A stretch of DNA of 40,326 bases, taken from NCBI GenBank assembly GCA_016867975.1, contig VGIC01000019.1, positions 1 to 40,326 of the forward strand, read 5' to 3'. The stretch's first letter is position 1. Every line of letters starts with the position of its first letter. Below the pieces are notes generated by a model. It was not told the origin of the DNA. It did no database searches and saw nothing but the letters and a program-made list of their open reading frames with translations. The position numbers were made by a program, and so were the translations under genes. Source of the DNA: Betaproteobacteria bacterium (GTDB lineage: Bacteria; Pseudomonadota; Gammaproteobacteria; Burkholderiales; Methylophilaceae). Below are positions 27,042 through 38,110 of this stretch, one piece after another.

Positions 27042-27902
27042 ATGTCCAATCTAACTCCCCCATGTGTGATGACATTTGCTGGAGCTGACCCCAGTGGTGG
27101 CGCAGGAATGCAGGCTGACATTTTGACGTTTGCTAGTATAGGGTGTCATCCGCTCTCGGTGGTGACGGCTATTACGGCGCAAGATACGGTGGGTGTGGAA
27201 GGTGTGATGGCGGTTGATGCAGATTGGGTGAATGACCAGGCACGCGCGATTCTGGAAGATGTGCAGGTTTCAGCCTTTAAGCTAGGGTTACTTGGATCGG
27301 TTGAAAATGTGGCTGTGATAGCAGAGATCATGGCCGACTATCCCGACATTCCATTGCTGATCGACCCTATCCTGACCTCGGGTCGTGGTGATGATTTGAG
27401 TAATGAAGAAATGATGGAGGCGATGACAGAACTGCTCTTTCCACAGGCGACATTGATTACACCTAATAGCCTGGAGGCGCGCAGATTCGCATTCGCTGAG
27501 GAGGTGGAAGAAATTGCCTCAGGGACACTGGATGAGTGCGCGGCCCGATTGTTGGCAATGGGTATGGAGTATGTGCTGATTACAGGTACCCACGAGCGCA
27601 CTGCTGAAGTCACCAATATCTTGTATGGGGCAGAAAAGACTATTAAAGCTTATAAATGGGAGCGCTTGCCAGGCAGTTATCATGGGTCGGGTTGCACCCT
27701 GACTAGCGCTATTGCCGCTTGCATGGCACATGGGCTCAGTGTTGAAGATGCGGTACTAGAGGCGCAGGAGTACACTTGGCAAACCCTAAAGAATGGGTTC
27801 AGACCTGGCATGGGACAGTACATCCCTGACCGTATGTTTTGGGCAAGAGATGAAGAGGAGTCGGGAGTGAATGCCGGCGATGGAAGTGTCAAAGCGCATT
27901 AG
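27042..27902 (+). CDS. thiD: Hydroxymethylpyrimidine / phosphomethylpyrimidine kinase
   Basis: This 286-residue ribokinase-fold enzyme phosphorylates HMP and HMP-P to HMP-PP for thiamine synthesis. The N-terminal substrate motif FAGADPSGGAGMQADI, the SVVTAITAQDT segment and the catalytic anion-hole motif GSGCTLTSAIAACMA (near 215-229) are present. Length is slightly above E. coli ThiD (266), mainly through the acidic C-terminal tail. The ATG at 27042 follows GGTAGAG. No TPP riboswitch precedes it; the upstream sequence is the tRNA-Gly gene. thiE follows after 11 bp. Confidence 0.93.
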   Translation: MSNLTPPCVMTFAGADPSGGAGMQADILTFASIGCHPLSVVTAITAQDTVGVEGVMAVDADWVNDQARAILEDVQVSAFKLGLLGSVENVAVIAEIMADYPDIPLLIDPILTSGRGDDLSNEEMMEAMTELLFPQATLITPNSLEARRFAFAEEVEEIASGTLDECAARLLAMGMEYVLITGTHERTAEVTNILYGAEKTIKAYKWERLPGSYHGSGCTLTSAIAACMAHGLSVEDAVLEAQEYTWQTLKNGFRPGMGQYIPDRMFWARDEEESGVNAGDGSVKAH

Positions 27903-27913
27903 AAGTATTCCGT

Positions 27914-28558
27914 ATGATTAAGATAGCTGGGCTTTATGCCATCACGCCCGATGAAGCGAGCACCGACTTATTGTTAGCCAAAGTAGAGGCGGCTTTGCAG
28001 GGCGGTGTTAGCATATTGCAATATCGCAACAAGCAGGCAAGCCATCAATTGCGGACCCGGCAGGCACGTGCTATTTTGCCGCTGTGTAGGGATTATCAAG
28101 TGCCGCTTATCATCAATGACTCCATTAAGCTCTGTCTCGCGTTAGATGCAGATGGCGTGCATTTGGGGGCGGATGATGGAAACTTACAAGTAGCCCGCAC
28201 GCGATTAGGTAGCAATAAAATTTTAGGTGTATCTTGCTATAACCGGTTTGAATTAGCCGAATCAGCACAAGAGGCAGGGGCAGATTATGTGGCCTTTGGT
28301 GCCTGTTTTAGCTCCAGCACTAAACCGAATGCCCCGGTCGCCAGCTTAGATTTATTCAAACGTGCTCAGGCACAATTAAAAATCCCATCCGTGGCCATCG
28401 GTGGCATCACGCTAGAAAATGCGACACAGGTGATAAACGCGAGGGCGAGCGCCATTGCGGTGATTAATGCCATTTTTAGCGCAGATGATATAACATTAAC
28501 CGCTCAACAATTTATTAAGTTTTTTAGCCATGACATCAATCAATCAAACATTATTTGA
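27914..28558 (+). CDS. thiE: Thiamine-phosphate synthase
   Basis: This 214-residue TIM-barrel enzyme joins HMP-PP with thiazole phosphate to form thiamine monophosphate. Motifs seen are [12 protein letters not shown] (near 31-42), the [24 protein letters not shown] segment (near 66-88), LGVSCYN and the C-terminal phosphate loop [11 protein letters not shown]. It is directly coupled to thiD (11-bp gap). Its 3' end overlaps the start of hemL by 29 bases in another frame, placing thiamine and tetrapyrrole genes on one transcript. Confidence 0.94.
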   Translation: MIKIAGLYAITPDEASTDLLLAKVEAALQGGVSILQYRNKQASHQLRTRQARAILPLCRDYQVPLIINDSIKLCLALDADGVHLGADDGNLQVARTRLGSNKILGVSCYNRFELAESAQEAGADYVAFGACFSSSTKPNAPVASLDLFKRAQAQLKIPSVAIGGITLENATQVINARASAIAVINAIFSADDITLTAQQFIKFFSHDINQSNII

Positions 28559-29837
28559 AAAATCTCAACAATTGATTCCTGGGGGTGTCAATTCCCCTGT
28601 GCGTGCGTTCCGCAGTGTGGGGGGTACGCCCATTTTCTTCAAAAAAGGGTCTGGTTCAAAGTTATGGGATGTAGATGGTAAAGAATATATCGACTACATC
28701 AATTCTTGGGGTCCGATGATTGTAGGGCATGCGCATCCTGAAGTCACTCAAGCGGTGCAAGAGGTGGTGGCGAATAGCCTTTCTTTTGGTGCGCCAACTG
28801 GCTTGGAGTTGGAGATGGCAGTGCTTATTAATAAGCTTGTCCCCAGCATGGAGCAGGTGCGTTTAGTGAGTAGCGGCACGGAGGCGACCATGAGCGCCAT
28901 TCGTGTAGCGCGTGGTTTTACCGGGCGCAATAAGCTAGTGAAGTTTGAAGGGTGTTACCACGGACATTCCGATGCGCTGCTAGTCAAAGCGGGTTCCGGT
29001 CTGCTGACTTTTGGTAAAAGCAATGAGCTGGGGGTCCCAAGTTCTGCGGGTGTTCCAGCGGAAGTGGCCGCTCACACTTTGACGCTAGAGTACAACAACA
29101 CGCAGCAATTAAAAGACATGTTCTCAAAAATCGGCGACGAAATCGCCTGTGTGATTCTGGAACCGGTGGTAGGCAACATGAACTTAATCGTGCCGCATCC
29201 TGAATTTTTACAAACTCTACGTGAGCTCTGTACGCAGCATGGTGCAGTGTTGGTTTTTGATGAGGTGATGACGGGCTTCCGCGTAGCGCTGGGTGGCGCA
29301 CAAGCGTTGTACAACATCAAGCCTGATATGACAACGTTGGGTAAGGTGATTGGTGGGGGGCTTCCCGTAGGGGCATTCGGTGGGCGTAAGGATATCATGC
29401 AGCGCCTTGCGCCGTTGGGGCCAGTGTATCAGGCAGGCACGCTGTCGGGAAATCCTGTTGCGGTCACAGCGGGTTTGGCTACTTTGAAATTGATTCAGGC
29501 ACCGGACTTTCATGCAAAACTTGCCGCACAAACCAAGAAGCTGGTGGATGGTCTGATTGCGGCAGCTAAAGAAGCGGGTGTGGTATTTAGTGCGCAAAGT
29601 GTTGGAGGAATGTTTGGACTATACTTCAGTGAGAAATGTCCAACGAGCTTTGCAGAAGTAATGCTATCCAATAAGGAAAATTTCAATAAATTCTTCCATC
29701 TGATGTTAGATGCAGGAGTTTATTTTGGTCCATCGGCATTTGAAGCAGGTTTTGTTTCTGCTGCCCACAGTGATGCAGACATTACTTTTACGTTGGAAGT
29801 AGCCAGGAAAGCATTTTCTGCATTGGCAAAAAATTAA
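28530..29837 (+). CDS. hemL: Glutamate-1-semialdehyde 2,1-aminomutase
   Basis: The 435-residue PLP enzyme converts glutamate-1-semialdehyde to 5-aminolevulinate in the C5 route to heme. The N-terminal [20 protein letters not shown] is diagnostic, and the PLP lysine is K272 in [17 protein letters not shown]. The ATG at 28530 lies inside the end of thiE (29-base overlap), and the encoded N-terminus matches the family length (E. coli 426). The TAA stop codon directly abuts the inverted terminal repeat of element copy B. Its presence with hemE suggests ALA is made from glutamyl-tRNA, as in most betaproteobacteria. Confidence 0.97.
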   Translation: MTSINQTLFEKSQQLIPGGVNSPVRAFRSVGGTPIFFKKGSGSKLWDVDGKEYIDYINSWGPMIVGHAHPEVTQAVQEVVANSLSFGAPTGLELEMAVLINKLVPSMEQVRLVSSGTEATMSAIRVARGFTGRNKLVKFEGCYHGHSDALLVKAGSGLLTFGKSNELGVPSSAGVPAEVAAHTLTLEYNNTQQLKDMFSKIGDEIACVILEPVVGNMNLIVPHPEFLQTLRELCTQHGAVLVFDEVMTGFRVALGGAQALYNIKPDMTTLGKVIGGGLPVGAFGGRKDIMQRLAPLGPVYQAGTLSGNPVAVTAGLATLKLIQAPDFHAKLAAQTKKLVDGLIAAAKEAGVVFSAQSVGGMFGLYFSEKCPTSFAEVMLSNKENFNKFFHLMLDAGVYFGPSAFEAGFVSAAHSDADITFTLEVARKAFSALAKN

Positions 29838-30264
29838 AGGCCACTTCTTAAATACTTTTTAAATACTTTCTTGAGCGCATTACTGCGTTACGCGGTTTTC
29901 TGGTTACGGCATAACCTTAAGGTTATGCTTACACCGCAACTTCGTTGTGCGAGCTTTGAGCTACGCTCAAATGCCTGCCAAAAACAAATTCTCAACCTCG
30001 CTGTATACTGCATACTATGGCTTCGGCCGCTACGCTTAACATCGCTTCGCGAGTTAGTCTACGCCGAAACACTGCGTTGGTTTTCTCGGTTTCTGCGTTC
30101 CGTCACAACCGACTTAATGCTTCAGCATCTAGCGAGGTTGGGGACGCCCCGTGTGGGTGTGCGCCTTTGGCGTGTGAATAATGCGCTTCAGCGTATATAT
30201 CCCACGGACATGCCCTTTACGGGCAGTGCCGCGTCTCAAGCTCTGCGTTTATAGAATGCACCCT
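29838..30264 (+). repeat. Hairpin-mosaic repeat element, copy B (427 bp)
   Basis: The ends AGGCCACTTCTTAAATACTT (29838-29857) and the inverse of AGGGTGCATTCTATAAACGCA (30244-30264) match the terminal repeats of copy A, in opposite overall orientation. The interior contains a perfect 20-bp palindrome (29909-29928), TTTGAGC/GCTCAAA with a 3-base loop, and the 136-bp core shared with copy A (30080-30215). A 128-codon frame (29871-30254, TTG start) spans most of it. Its last 45 codons from the ATG at 30117 stay open in copy A, but there is no ribosome binding site. The base pair AA flanks both ends, a possible 2-bp duplication. Confidence 0.8.
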
Positions 30265-30308
30265 AAAGCACACTTTATTAAAAAACTTTGTCTTTAGTGG
30301 CTACCTTG

Positions 30309-30337
30309 TTGAACTCATAGGCATTTGGCGGTAAACT
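30309..30337 (+). promoter_or_regulatory. Candidate gltB promoter
   Basis: TTGAAC (30309-30314) and TAAACT (30332-30337) are 17 bp apart, 37 bp before the gltB ATG. The -10 overlaps an inverted repeat (GCGG..AACTT / AAGTT.CCGC) that could form a hairpin or operator. Each hexamer matches consensus at 4 of 6 positions. Confidence 0.45.
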
Positions 30338-30373
30338 TAAAAGTTCCGCTAAATGTTTTGTGATTAAGAGAAT

Positions 30374-33300
30374 ATGGCAACAGATTTAAGTAACACAATT
30401 GGTTTTGAGAATTCAAATGTAGGGTCTGACGTTTATTCAGGCCAACCAGTCGAACAAGGCTTGTATAGCCCATCCAATGAGCGCGATGCTTGTGGTGTGG
30501 GTTTTGTGGCGCATATCAAAGGCGTAAAAAGTCATAAGATCGTGCAGCAAGGTTTGGAGTTGTTGACCAATCTTACGCACCGTGGTGCGACCGGCTATGA
30601 TCCGAAATTGGGTGATGGGGCTGGTTTGCTCATGCAAATGCCGGATGCGTTCATGCGCAAAGAGGCAGCAAAATTGAATATCAATCTGCCAGTAGCAGGG
30701 CAATATGCGGTTGGTAATGTATTTTTACCAAAAGAGATCAATAATCGCGCCGCATGCGAAGCCATATTTTCAAAAATTATTGCGGAAGAAAATCAGACTT
30801 TCTTAGGCTGGCGTAATGTGCCAGTGGATAACAGTAATATCGCTCAAGCTGCGCGTGATGTTGAGCCGATAATGCGTCAGGTATTTATTGCATCAACGGG
30901 TACAGATCAAAATGTGTTCGAGCGTAAATTGTTTGTGATCCGCAAGCGTATCGAGCACGCGGTTAGAGCGCTTAATCTGCAAGATAAAGCCGCATTCTAT
31001 ATGCCATCGCTTTCATCGCGGACGATTGTTTATAAAGGGATGTTGCTTGCGAATGAGGTGGGCGTTTATTACACCGACTTGAACGATGAGAGTATCGTTT
31101 CTGCGCTGGCGCTCGTGCATCAGCGCTTTTCTACCAACACCTTCCCGGCTTGGGATTTAGCTCATCCATTCCGCATGATTGCGCACAACGGTGAAATTAA
31201 CACGGTACAGGGCAATGTAAACTGGATGGCGGCTCGTCATGAAGCCATGCGCTCAACCTTGCTGGGGGCAGATTTGGAAAAACTATGGCCGTTAATTGCG
31301 GATGGTCAGTCTGACTCAGCTTGTTTCGATAACTGTCTAGAACTTTTAGTGGCGGGTGGTTATAGTCTGCCTCACGCCATGATGATGTTGATTCCAGAGG
31401 CTTGGGGCAATAATCCATTGATGGATGAAGACCGCCGTGCGTTCTATGAATATCACGCTGCGTTAATGGAGCCATGGGATGGTCCGGCTGCGGTCGCGTT
31501 CACAGATGGCCGCATGATAGGTGCAACATTGGATCGAAATGGTCTGCGTCCTGCGCGTTACTTAGTGACGGAGGATGACATCGTAATGATGGCCTCTGAA
31601 ATGGGTGTGCTGACCTTTCCGCAAGAAAAAATCGTAAAAAAATGGCGCTTGCAGCCGGGCAAAATGTTGTTGATCGATATGGAACAAGGTCGCATCATTG
31701 ATGATGCAGAAGTGAAAAATGCGCTTGCAACCGCTAAACCATACAAACAGTGGATTGAAAAATCACGCTATTTCTTGAGTGATATGCCTAAAGTCGACGG
31801 TCAGTTAGAAATGGCTGCGGACTTGCTGGACTTACAGCAAGCCTTTGGATACACGCAAGAGGATATCAAGTTTGTATTGCAGCCAATGGTACAAAATGGT
31901 GAAGAGGGTTCGGGCTCTATGGGTAACGACGCTGCCTTGCCGGTGCTGTCAGCAAAACCAAAAGTACTGTATAACTACTTCAAACAGCTATTCGCACAAG
32001 TGACTAATCCGCCTATTGATCCGATTCGGGAAGAGCTGGTGATGTCATTGGTGACATTTATTGGGCCTAAGCCGAATCTGTTGGGTTTGGATGAGTCTAC
32101 CCCGCCTATGCGTTTAGAGGCCAGTCAGCCGGTGCTGATGCTGGATGAGCTTGATCAATTGAAAGCCATCGCAACGCTGACTCAGAACCAGTACAAATCG
32201 TTGGTGCTGGATATGACTTATCCGGCAAACCAAGGTAAAGCGGGTATGGCCGCTGCAGTAGCAAGTATCACTAAAGCGGCTTCTGATGCAGTACAAAATG
32301 GATTTAATATTCTGATATTGTCTGACCGCAATGTGAGCGAGAGTCGTGTGGCAATTCCCGCGCTGTTGGCATGTTCTGCAACGCATGAACATTTGGTAAA
32401 AGCAGGCTTGAGAACCAGCACAGGCTTGGTGGTTGATACTGGCTCTGCACGTGAAGTACATCATTTTGCATTGCTTGCAGGCTATGGTGCAGAGGCCGTT
32501 TGCCCTTGGCTCACATTTGAAACGATTAAAGGCATGGCGGCTGATAACTACACTGCCAATAAAAACTTTGTCAAAGCCATCAGCAAAGGCTTGTATAAAG
32601 TCATGTCCAAGATGGGCATTTCGACTTATCAATCCTACTGCGGAGCGCAGATTTTTGAAGCGATCGGTTTAAATAGTGAGTTTGTAGAGAAGTATTTCAC
32701 AGGCACTGCCTCACAAATTGAAGGCATTGGTTTGCAGCATGTGGCCGAAGAGTCAGTACGCTTGCATGCCGCCGCTTTTGGTGCTGATCCAGTACTGGTA
32801 AATCAATTGGATGCGGGTGGTGAATACGCTTTCCGCGTGCGTGGTGAAGAGCATACCTGGACACCTGACTCTATTGCAAAATTGCAGAACGCAACGCGTA
32901 CCGGAAAGTATGAGACCTACAAAGAATATGCCAAGTTGATCAACGACCAAAGTCGTCGTCATATGACCTTGCGCGGTTTGTTTGAAATCAAACCAGCCGG
33001 TGTCGCGATTCCTTTGGATCAAGTTGAGCCAGCAAAAGAAATTGTGAAAAGATTTGCAACTGGCGCGATGTCTTTGGGCTCGATCTCGACTGAGGCACAT
33101 GCGACGCTGGCAATTGCCATGAATCGTATCGGCGGTAAGTCGAACACAGGCGAAGGTGGTGAAGATGCAAAACGCTTTATCCCCGTGGCAAATGCAACCA
33201 GCATGGCTGCCGTATTGGGTAGCAAGCTGATTGAAAAAGATATTGCCTTGCAAGCGGGCGATTCTATGCGCTCCAGCATCAAGCAGGTGGCATCAGGCCG

Positions 33301-35038
33301 TTTTGGGGTGACGGCTGAATATCTGGCGAATGCGGATCAAATTCAAATCAAAATGGCGCAAGGTGCAAAACCGGGTGAAGGCGGCCAATTGCCAGGTCAT
33401 AAGGTGTCTGAGTACATCGCCAAGTTGCGTTTCTCAGTGCCGGGTGTAGGCTTGATCTCGCCTCCTCCGCACCATGATATTTACTCGATTGAAGACTTGG
33501 CGCAGCTGATTCATGACCTGAAAAATGCCAATCCAAAAGCATCGATTTCAGTGAAGCTGGTTTCTGAAACTGGCGTGGGTACTGTGGCGGCAGGTGTGGC
33601 GAAAGCCAAATCCGACCATATCGTGATTGCTGGCCATGATGGTGGTACTGGTGCATCGCCAATCTCGTCAATTAAACATGCGGGTACGCCTTGGGAATTA
33701 GGTTTGTCTGAGACTCAGCAAACGCTAGTATTGAACCAGTTGCGTGGTCGCGTCATCGTGCAGGTCGATGGTCAAATGAAAACAGGTCGCGACGTCGTCA
33801 TCGGTGCGCTGTTAGGTGCGGATGAATTCGGCTTTGCGACAGCGCCGCTGGTGGTTGAAGGCTGTATCATGATGCGTAAGTGTCATTTGAACACTTGCCC
33901 TGTTGGTGTGGCAACGCAAGACCCAGAACTGCGTAAACGGTTTACTGGTCAGCCTGAGCACGTGGTGAATTACTTCTTCTTCGTTGCAGAGGAGGTGCGT
34001 GAGTTGATGGCATCGATGGGTATCGCGAAATTTGACGATTTGATCGGTCGCCCGGAACTGTTGGATATGCAGGCTGGCATCGAGCATTGGAAGATTAATG
34101 GCTTAGATTTCAGCAAAGTGTTCCATCAGCCAGATATGCCAGCCAGTGTTTCACGCAAAAATAATGATGTGCAAGACCATGGCTTGGTGAATGCGCTGGA
34201 TAACAAGCTGGTTGAGCTGGCTAAACCAGCGTTGGAAAAAGGTGAAAAAGTGGTATTGGATATTCCTATCACCAATACCAACCGCACTGTGGGTACAATG
34301 CTGTCCAATCAAATCGCGACACGTTATGGCAATGCAGGACTGCCAAATGACACCATTCACGTGAATTTCACTGGGACATCGGGGCAAAGTTTTGCAGCAT
34401 TCCTGGCGAAGGGCATCACTTTCGATTTAACGGGTGAAGGTAACGATTATGTAGGTAAAGGCATGTGTGGCGGTCGTATTGTGATTAAACCGCCAAAAAC
34501 ATTCCGCGGTATTGCGCATGAGAACATCATCGTTGGTAATACCGTGATGTTTGGTGCAACAACTGGCGAGAGCTATTTCAGCGGCGTTGCGGGTGAGCGT
34601 TTCTGTGTGCGTAACTCAGGTGCTACCGCGGTGGTTGAAGGCGTGGGCAACCATGGATGTGAATACATGACCGGTGGTACCGTGGTGGTACTAGGTGTGA
34701 CAGGTCTGAACTTCGCAGCGGGTATGAGCGGAGGCGTGGCTTATGTGTATGATGAGGACGGCATGTTTGCGAAGCGTTGCAACATGGGCATGGTTGCACT
34801 GGAGAAGGTGGAAGCAGCGGAAGCAGACGTTGGTAAAGTCCTGCATCTGAATCAGCCGGATGAAGTGACATTGAAAACCTTGATTGAAAATCATGCAAAC
34901 TACACAAGTAGCGTGCGTGCAAAATCGCTGTTAGAAAACTGGACAGTTTCACGTGCTAAATTTGTTAAAGTCATGCCAAACGAATATAAACGCGCCTTAA
35001 CAGAATTGGCCGCAGCAGCAAGTAAGGAAGTAGCATAA
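30374..35038 (+). CDS. gltB: Glutamate synthase (NADPH), large subunit
   Basis: The 1554-residue flavoprotein combines glutamine and 2-oxoglutarate to give two glutamates, the assimilation step after glutamine synthetase. The N-terminal propeptide of 39 residues ends before the catalytic Cys40 (RDACGVGF), which becomes residue 1 after autoprocessing. The glutaminase domain runs to about 440, followed by a central domain and the FMN-binding synthase domain (about 850-1230). The 3Fe-4S ligands are C1164, C1170 and C1175. The C-terminal GXGXG helix domain ([11 protein letters not shown] onwards) completes it. It overlaps gltD by one base (TAATG), so the subunits are translationally coupled. Confidence 0.98.
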   Translation: MATDLSNTIGFENSNVGSDVYSGQPVEQGLYSPSNERDACGVGFVAHIKGVKSHKIVQQGLELLTNLTHRGATGYDPKLGDGAGLLMQMPDAFMRKEAAKLNINLPVAGQYAVGNVFLPKEINNRAACEAIFSKIIAEENQTFLGWRNVPVDNSNIAQAARDVEPIMRQVFIASTGTDQNVFERKLFVIRKRIEHAVRALNLQDKAAFYMPSLSSRTIVYKGMLLANEVGVYYTDLNDESIVSALALVHQRFSTNTFPAWDLAHPFRMIAHNGEINTVQGNVNWMAARHEAMRSTLLGADLEKLWPLIADGQSDSACFDNCLELLVAGGYSLPHAMMMLIPEAWGNNPLMDEDRRAFYEYHAALMEPWDGPAAVAFTDGRMIGATLDRNGLRPARYLVTEDDIVMMASEMGVLTFPQEKIVKKWRLQPGKMLLIDMEQGRIIDDAEVKNALATAKPYKQWIEKSRYFLSDMPKVDGQLEMAADLLDLQQAFGYTQEDIKFVLQPMVQNGEEGSGSMGNDAALPVLSAKPKVLYNYFKQLFAQVTNPPIDPIREELVMSLVTFIGPKPNLLGLDESTPPMRLEASQPVLMLDELDQLKAIATLTQNQYKSLVLDMTYPANQGKAGMAAAVASITKAASDAVQNGFNILILSDRNVSESRVAIPALLACSATHEHLVKAGLRTSTGLVVDTGSAREVHHFALLAGYGAEAVCPWLTFETIKGMAADNYTANKNFVKAISKGLYKVMSKMGISTYQSYCGAQIFEAIGLNSEFVEKYFTGTASQIEGIGLQHVAEESVRLHAAAFGADPVLVNQLDAGGEYAFRVRGEEHTWTPDSIAKLQNATRTGKYETYKEYAKLINDQSRRHMTLRGLFEIKPAGVAIPLDQVEPAKEIVKRFATGAMSLGSISTEAHATLAIAMNRIGGKSNTGEGGEDAKRFIPVANATSMAAVLGSKLIEKDIALQAGDSMRSSIKQVASGRFGVTAEYLANADQIQIKMAQGAKPGEGGQLPGHKVSEYIAKLRFSVPGVGLISPPPHHDIYSIEDLAQLIHDLKNANPKASISVKLVSETGVGTVAAGVAKAKSDHIVIAGHDGGTGASPISSIKHAGTPWELGLSETQQTLVLNQLRGRVIVQVDGQMKTGRDVVIGALLGADEFGFATAPLVVEGCIMMRKCHLNTCPVGVATQDPELRKRFTGQPEHVVNYFFFVAEEVRELMASMGIAKFDDLIGRPELLDMQAGIEHWKINGLDFSKVFHQPDMPASVSRKNNDVQDHGLVNALDNKLVELAKPALEKGEKVVLDIPITNTNRTVGTMLSNQIATRYGNAGLPNDTIHVNFTGTSGQSFAAFLAKGITFDLTGEGNDYVGKGMCGGRIVIKPPKTFRGIAHENIIVGNTVMFGATTGESYFSGVAGERFCVRNSGATAVVEGVGNHGCEYMTGGTVVVLGVTGLNFAAGMSGGVAYVYDEDGMFAKRCNMGMVALEKVEAAEADVGKVLHLNQPDEVTLKTLIENHANYTSSVRAKSLLENWTVSRAKFVKVMPNEYKRALTELAAAASKEVA

Positions 35039-36465
35039 TGGGTAAAGTGACAGGTTTTATGGAGTTTGACCGTCTCTCCGAGGCAAATCTGCCGGTGGTG
35101 GAGCGTGTTAAGAATTACAAAGAGTTTGTATTGCATCTCACTGATGATCAAGCTAAGGTACAGGGTGCACGCTGTATGGATTGCGGCATTCCGTTTTGTA
35201 CAACGGGTTGCCCAATCAACAATATCATCCCAGATTGGAATGATTTGGTCTACCATCAGAATTGGCGTAGTGCGATTGATGTATTGCACTCCACCAATAA
35301 CTTCCCAGAGTTTACTGGCCGCATCTGCCCTGCGCCGTGTGAAGCTGCCTGTACGCTCAATATCAATGATGATGCTGTCGGCATCAAATCGATCGAACAC
35401 GCGATTATCGATAAGGCTTGGGAAAATGGCTGGGTTCAACCGCAAATCAACCCGAACAAAACGGGTAAAAAAATCGCGATTGTTGGTTCTGGACCTGCTG
35501 GTTTGGCAGCCGCACAGCAATTAGCGCGTGCGGGTCATAGCGTGGTGGTGTTTGAGAAGAACAGCCGCATTGGTGGTTTGCTACGCTACGGTATTCCTGA
35601 TTTCAAATTTGAGAAATCGCACATTGATCGCCGCATGGCGCAAATGCAAGCCGAAGGGGTTGAGTTCAAAGTCAATCAGCATGTAGGCGAGAATGTGTCA
35701 GCCGATGATTTGGTGAAAAGCTATGATGCCGTGATTTTGGCAGGCGGTGCAGAGTTGCCACGTGATTTGCCAGTGCCAGGTCGTGAGCTAGATGGCGTGT
35801 ATTTTGCAATGGACTTTTTGACGCCGCAGAATCGGGTTGTGGCAGGTGATTTAATTCCTAATCAGATCCGAGCAACCGGTAAGCATGTTGTGGTAATTGG
35901 TGGTGGCGATACAGGCTCTGACTGTGTGGGGACGTCAAACCGTCATGGTGCGGCGAGCATTACACAGTTTGAATTAATGCCACAACCGCCTGAAAAAGAG
36001 AATAAAGCGCTGGTTTGGCCTAACTGGCCGCTGAAAATGCGTACTTCAAGCTCACACGAAGAAGGTGCGAATCGTGACTGGTCTATCACCACTAAAGAGC
36101 TGATAGGCGAAAACGGCAAGGTGGTCGCGCTTAAAGGCGCACGCGTAGAGTGGAAAGACGGCAAGATGACGGAGATTGCGGGTTCTGAATTTACCATTAA
36201 AGCAGATTTAGTATTTTTAGCCATGGGCTTTGTTTCACCCATTCAAAAATTACTGAACGCTTTTGGCGTTGAGAAAGATAACCGTGGCAATGCCAAAGCT
36301 GAGACAGAGGGTGCGACCAGCTACCAAACCAGCAAAGCCAAGATTTTTGCGGCAGGCGATGTGCGTCGTGGTCAATCTCTGGTTGTTTGGGCAATCCGCG
36401 AAGGTCGTCAAGCTGCACGTGCCGTGGATGAATTCTTGATGGGGTCATCTGTTCTGCCTCGTTAA
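35038..36465 (+). CDS. gltD: Glutamate synthase (NADPH), small subunit
   Basis: The 475-residue subunit passes electrons from NADPH via FAD to GltB. The N-terminal cysteines C46, C49, C54, C58 and C97, C101, C105 provide the 4Fe-4S ligands in [14 protein letters not shown] and CPAPCEAAC. The FAD-binding [17 protein letters not shown] begins at residue 150, and an NADPH site [21 protein letters not shown] lies near 283-303. The ATG at 35038 shares one base with the gltB stop. A terminator follows its stop codon, separating it from hemE. Confidence 0.97.
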   Translation: MGKVTGFMEFDRLSEANLPVVERVKNYKEFVLHLTDDQAKVQGARCMDCGIPFCTTGCPINNIIPDWNDLVYHQNWRSAIDVLHSTNNFPEFTGRICPAPCEAACTLNINDDAVGIKSIEHAIIDKAWENGWVQPQINPNKTGKKIAIVGSGPAGLAAAQQLARAGHSVVVFEKNSRIGGLLRYGIPDFKFEKSHIDRRMAQMQAEGVEFKVNQHVGENVSADDLVKSYDAVILAGGAELPRDLPVPGRELDGVYFAMDFLTPQNRVVAGDLIPNQIRATGKHVVVIGGGDTGSDCVGTSNRHGAASITQFELMPQPPEKENKALVWPNWPLKMRTSSSHEEGANRDWSITTKELIGENGKVVALKGARVEWKDGKMTEIAGSEFTIKADLVFLAMGFVSPIQKLLNAFGVEKDNRGNAKAETEGATSYQTSKAKIFAAGDVRRGQSLVVWAIREGRQAARAVDEFLMGSSVLPR

Positions 36466-36494
36466 TGAGCGGTGCAAATCGATGTAGAATCAAA

Positions 36495-36526
36495 GGGCGC
36501 AAGGTATTCGACTTTGCGTCCTTTTT
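36495..36526 (+). terminator. Terminator after gltBD
   Basis: GGGCGCAAGG (36495-36504) pairs with CTTTGCGTCC (36512-36521) with two G-U pairs and a 7-base loop, followed by TTTTT. It lies 30 bp after gltD and just before the hemE ribosome binding site, so hemE must be read by read-through or a very short promoter region. Confidence 0.82.
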
Positions 36527-36541
36527 GTTTAGGGATATGAA

Positions 36542-37606
36542 ATGAATCAATTAAAAAACGACACCTTTCTCCGTGCGCTCATGCGCCAACCGACAGAATA
36601 TACTCCTGTTTGGATGATGCGTCAGGCAGGCCGTTATTTGCCGGAGTATCGTGAAAGCCGCAAAACAGCGGGGAGTTTTATGGATTTGTGCAAGAGCGCG
36701 CAATTTGCCACTGATGTGACTTTGCAACCGCTGGATCGTTATCCTGAAATTGATGCAGCGATTTTATTCTCGGATATCCTGACCATTCCCGATGCGATGG
36801 GCTTAGGTTTGTCTTTTGAGGCGGGTGAAGGCCCAAGGTTTGCCAAGACATTGCAGGAAGAAGCTGATATCAAACAATTGACGGTGCCAGACATGGCCTC
36901 ATTGCAATATGTATTTAATGCTGTCAGTAGCATACGCAAGGCATTGAATGGTCGTGTACCGCTGATTGGCTTTTCAGGTAGCCCGTGGACACTGGCAACT
37001 TATATGGTGGAAGGTAAAGGTGGTACGGATTTCTTGACCACGAAAAAGATGGCGTATGCACGGCCTGACTTATTACATCACATCTTGGAAACCACTGCGC
37101 AAACAGTGATCCAGTATTTGAACGCGCAAATCGCTGCTGGTGCGCAAGCCGTGATGATCTTTGACTCATGGGGCGGAGCACTTTCACACAATGCTTACAC
37201 TGAATTTTCACTGAATTACATGCAGAAAATCGTCGCTGGGTTAACTAAAACAAGTGAGGGGCGCATTGTGCCTAGCATTGTATTTACCAAAGGTGGAGCA
37301 TTGTGGTTAGAAGCGCAGGCTGAAATCGGTGCTGATGCGCTAGGGCTGGACTGGACGGTAGATATTGGCAGCGCACGCAAGCGCGTGGGCAATAAGGTGG
37401 CGTTGCAAGGTAATATGGATCCTGCTATTTTACTCAGCACACCAGAAGCCATTGAAAAGGAAGTCGCTCATATATTGGCAAGCTATGGTAATGGCAATGG
37501 GCATGTGTTTAATTTGGGACACGGCATTACACAATGGACCCCACCTGAAAACGCCGCCGCGATGCTGGAAGCTGTCAGGAACCTAAGCAAGCCCTACCAT
37601 GTTTAA
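36542..37606 (+). CDS. hemE: Uroporphyrinogen decarboxylase
   Basis: The 354-residue enzyme decarboxylates uroporphyrinogen III to coproporphyrinogen III in heme synthesis; E. coli HemE has exactly 354. The N-terminal signature [16 protein letters not shown] (22-37), the key Asp78 in [12 protein letters not shown] and the [14 protein letters not shown]-like segment [16 protein letters not shown] are present, as is the C-terminal [17 protein letters not shown] lies 7 bases before the ATG at 36542. It follows the gltBD terminator. A 19-bp piece of its 3' end is repeated exactly 120 bp downstream. Confidence 0.97.
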   Translation: MNQLKNDTFLRALMRQPTEYTPVWMMRQAGRYLPEYRESRKTAGSFMDLCKSAQFATDVTLQPLDRYPEIDAAILFSDILTIPDAMGLGLSFEAGEGPRFAKTLQEEADIKQLTVPDMASLQYVFNAVSSIRKALNGRVPLIGFSGSPWTLATYMVEGKGGTDFLTTKKMAYARPDLLHHILETTAQTVIQYLNAQIAAGAQAVMIFDSWGGALSHNAYTEFSLNYMQKIVAGLTKTSEGRIVPSIVFTKGGALWLEAQAEIGADALGLDWTVDIGSARKRVGNKVALQGNMDPAILLSTPEAIEKEVAHILASYGNGNGHVFNLGHGITQWTPPENAAAMLEAVRNLSKPYHV

Positions 37607-37630
37607 TTTGTGAACCGTGATGCAATGAGC

Positions 37631-37705
37631 GTTTCAGCGGAGACTAACCGTAGGTTATGTCAGAGCTAAAACGCCGCCGCGATGCTAAATGCGGTAGGGG
37701 AGCAT
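37631..37705. repeat. Diverged fragment of the hairpin-mosaic repeat plus hemE-end duplication
   Basis: Positions 37631-37669 align to 3804-3842 inside copy A at roughly 80 percent identity with two one-base gaps, including TAACC-GTA-GGTTA, a small stem-loop of the same style. It is followed at 37668-37686 by an exact 19-bp copy of 37548-37566, from near the hemE 3' end. No terminal inverted repeat is visible here, so it is a partial copy in the hemE-PepSY gap. Confidence 0.55.
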
Positions 37706-37779
37706 AGCTGTCAATATCATATTTGATACACTTGGTGTAAAATCTGCCGAGTCTCATAAAGAAATTAATCAGGAGAGAG

Positions 37780-38100
37780 ATGATGAAAAAAATCGTTTTA
37801 GCCTTAGTAGCCGTTGCATTAGTGGGTTTTGGCGCAGCAGGTACCATTCTATGGAAAAAAGAAAATCGCCATTATGTCAGACCGTCTATCACAGATGTCG
37901 AGTTACATAACGAAAAAATGAATGATTGCATCAGGACTGCGTTAGAGCGCCATCCTGGTGCCGTGCTGGAAGTTGAGATGGAGCAAGATGATGGGCGCAT
38001 TCTGTTTGATATTGATATTCAAGGTAAGGATGGCAAAAATTGGGAGTTAGAGTGTGATGCAGTGACGGCTGAAATTGTAGAAGACGGTCTGGATCGATAA
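37780..38100 (+). CDS. PepSY-domain membrane or exported protein
   Basis: The 106-residue protein has an N-terminal hydrophobic segment (about 4-24) that is either an uncleaved anchor or a signal peptide. A single PepSY-like domain follows (LERHPGAVLEVEMEQDDGRILFDIDIQGKDGKNWELECDAVTAEIVE). PepSY modules are found in peptidase propeptides and in membrane redox or metal systems; this one's role is unknown. Tandem ATGs occur at 37780 and 37783 behind AGGAG. It is convergent with the cytochrome b561 gene and shares a terminator with it. Confidence 0.82.
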   Translation: MMKKIVLALVAVALVGFGAAGTILWKKENRHYVRPSITDVELHNEKMNDCIRTALERHPGAVLEVEMEQDDGRILFDIDIQGKDGKNWELECDAVTAEIVEDGLDR

Positions 38101-38110
38101 CATTAAGCCT

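Noticed and set aside
26924-27121. 65-codon minus-strand frame containing VTGIEPAYQAWEAGVLPLNYTR
   Set aside because: It is the antisense translation of the tRNA-Gly gene, a well-known false protein in annotations.
34900-35520. 206-codon minus-strand frame across the gltB-gltD junction, and similar long frames opposite gltB and pnp
   Set aside because: They lie fully antisense to well-identified genes and encode nothing recognisable.
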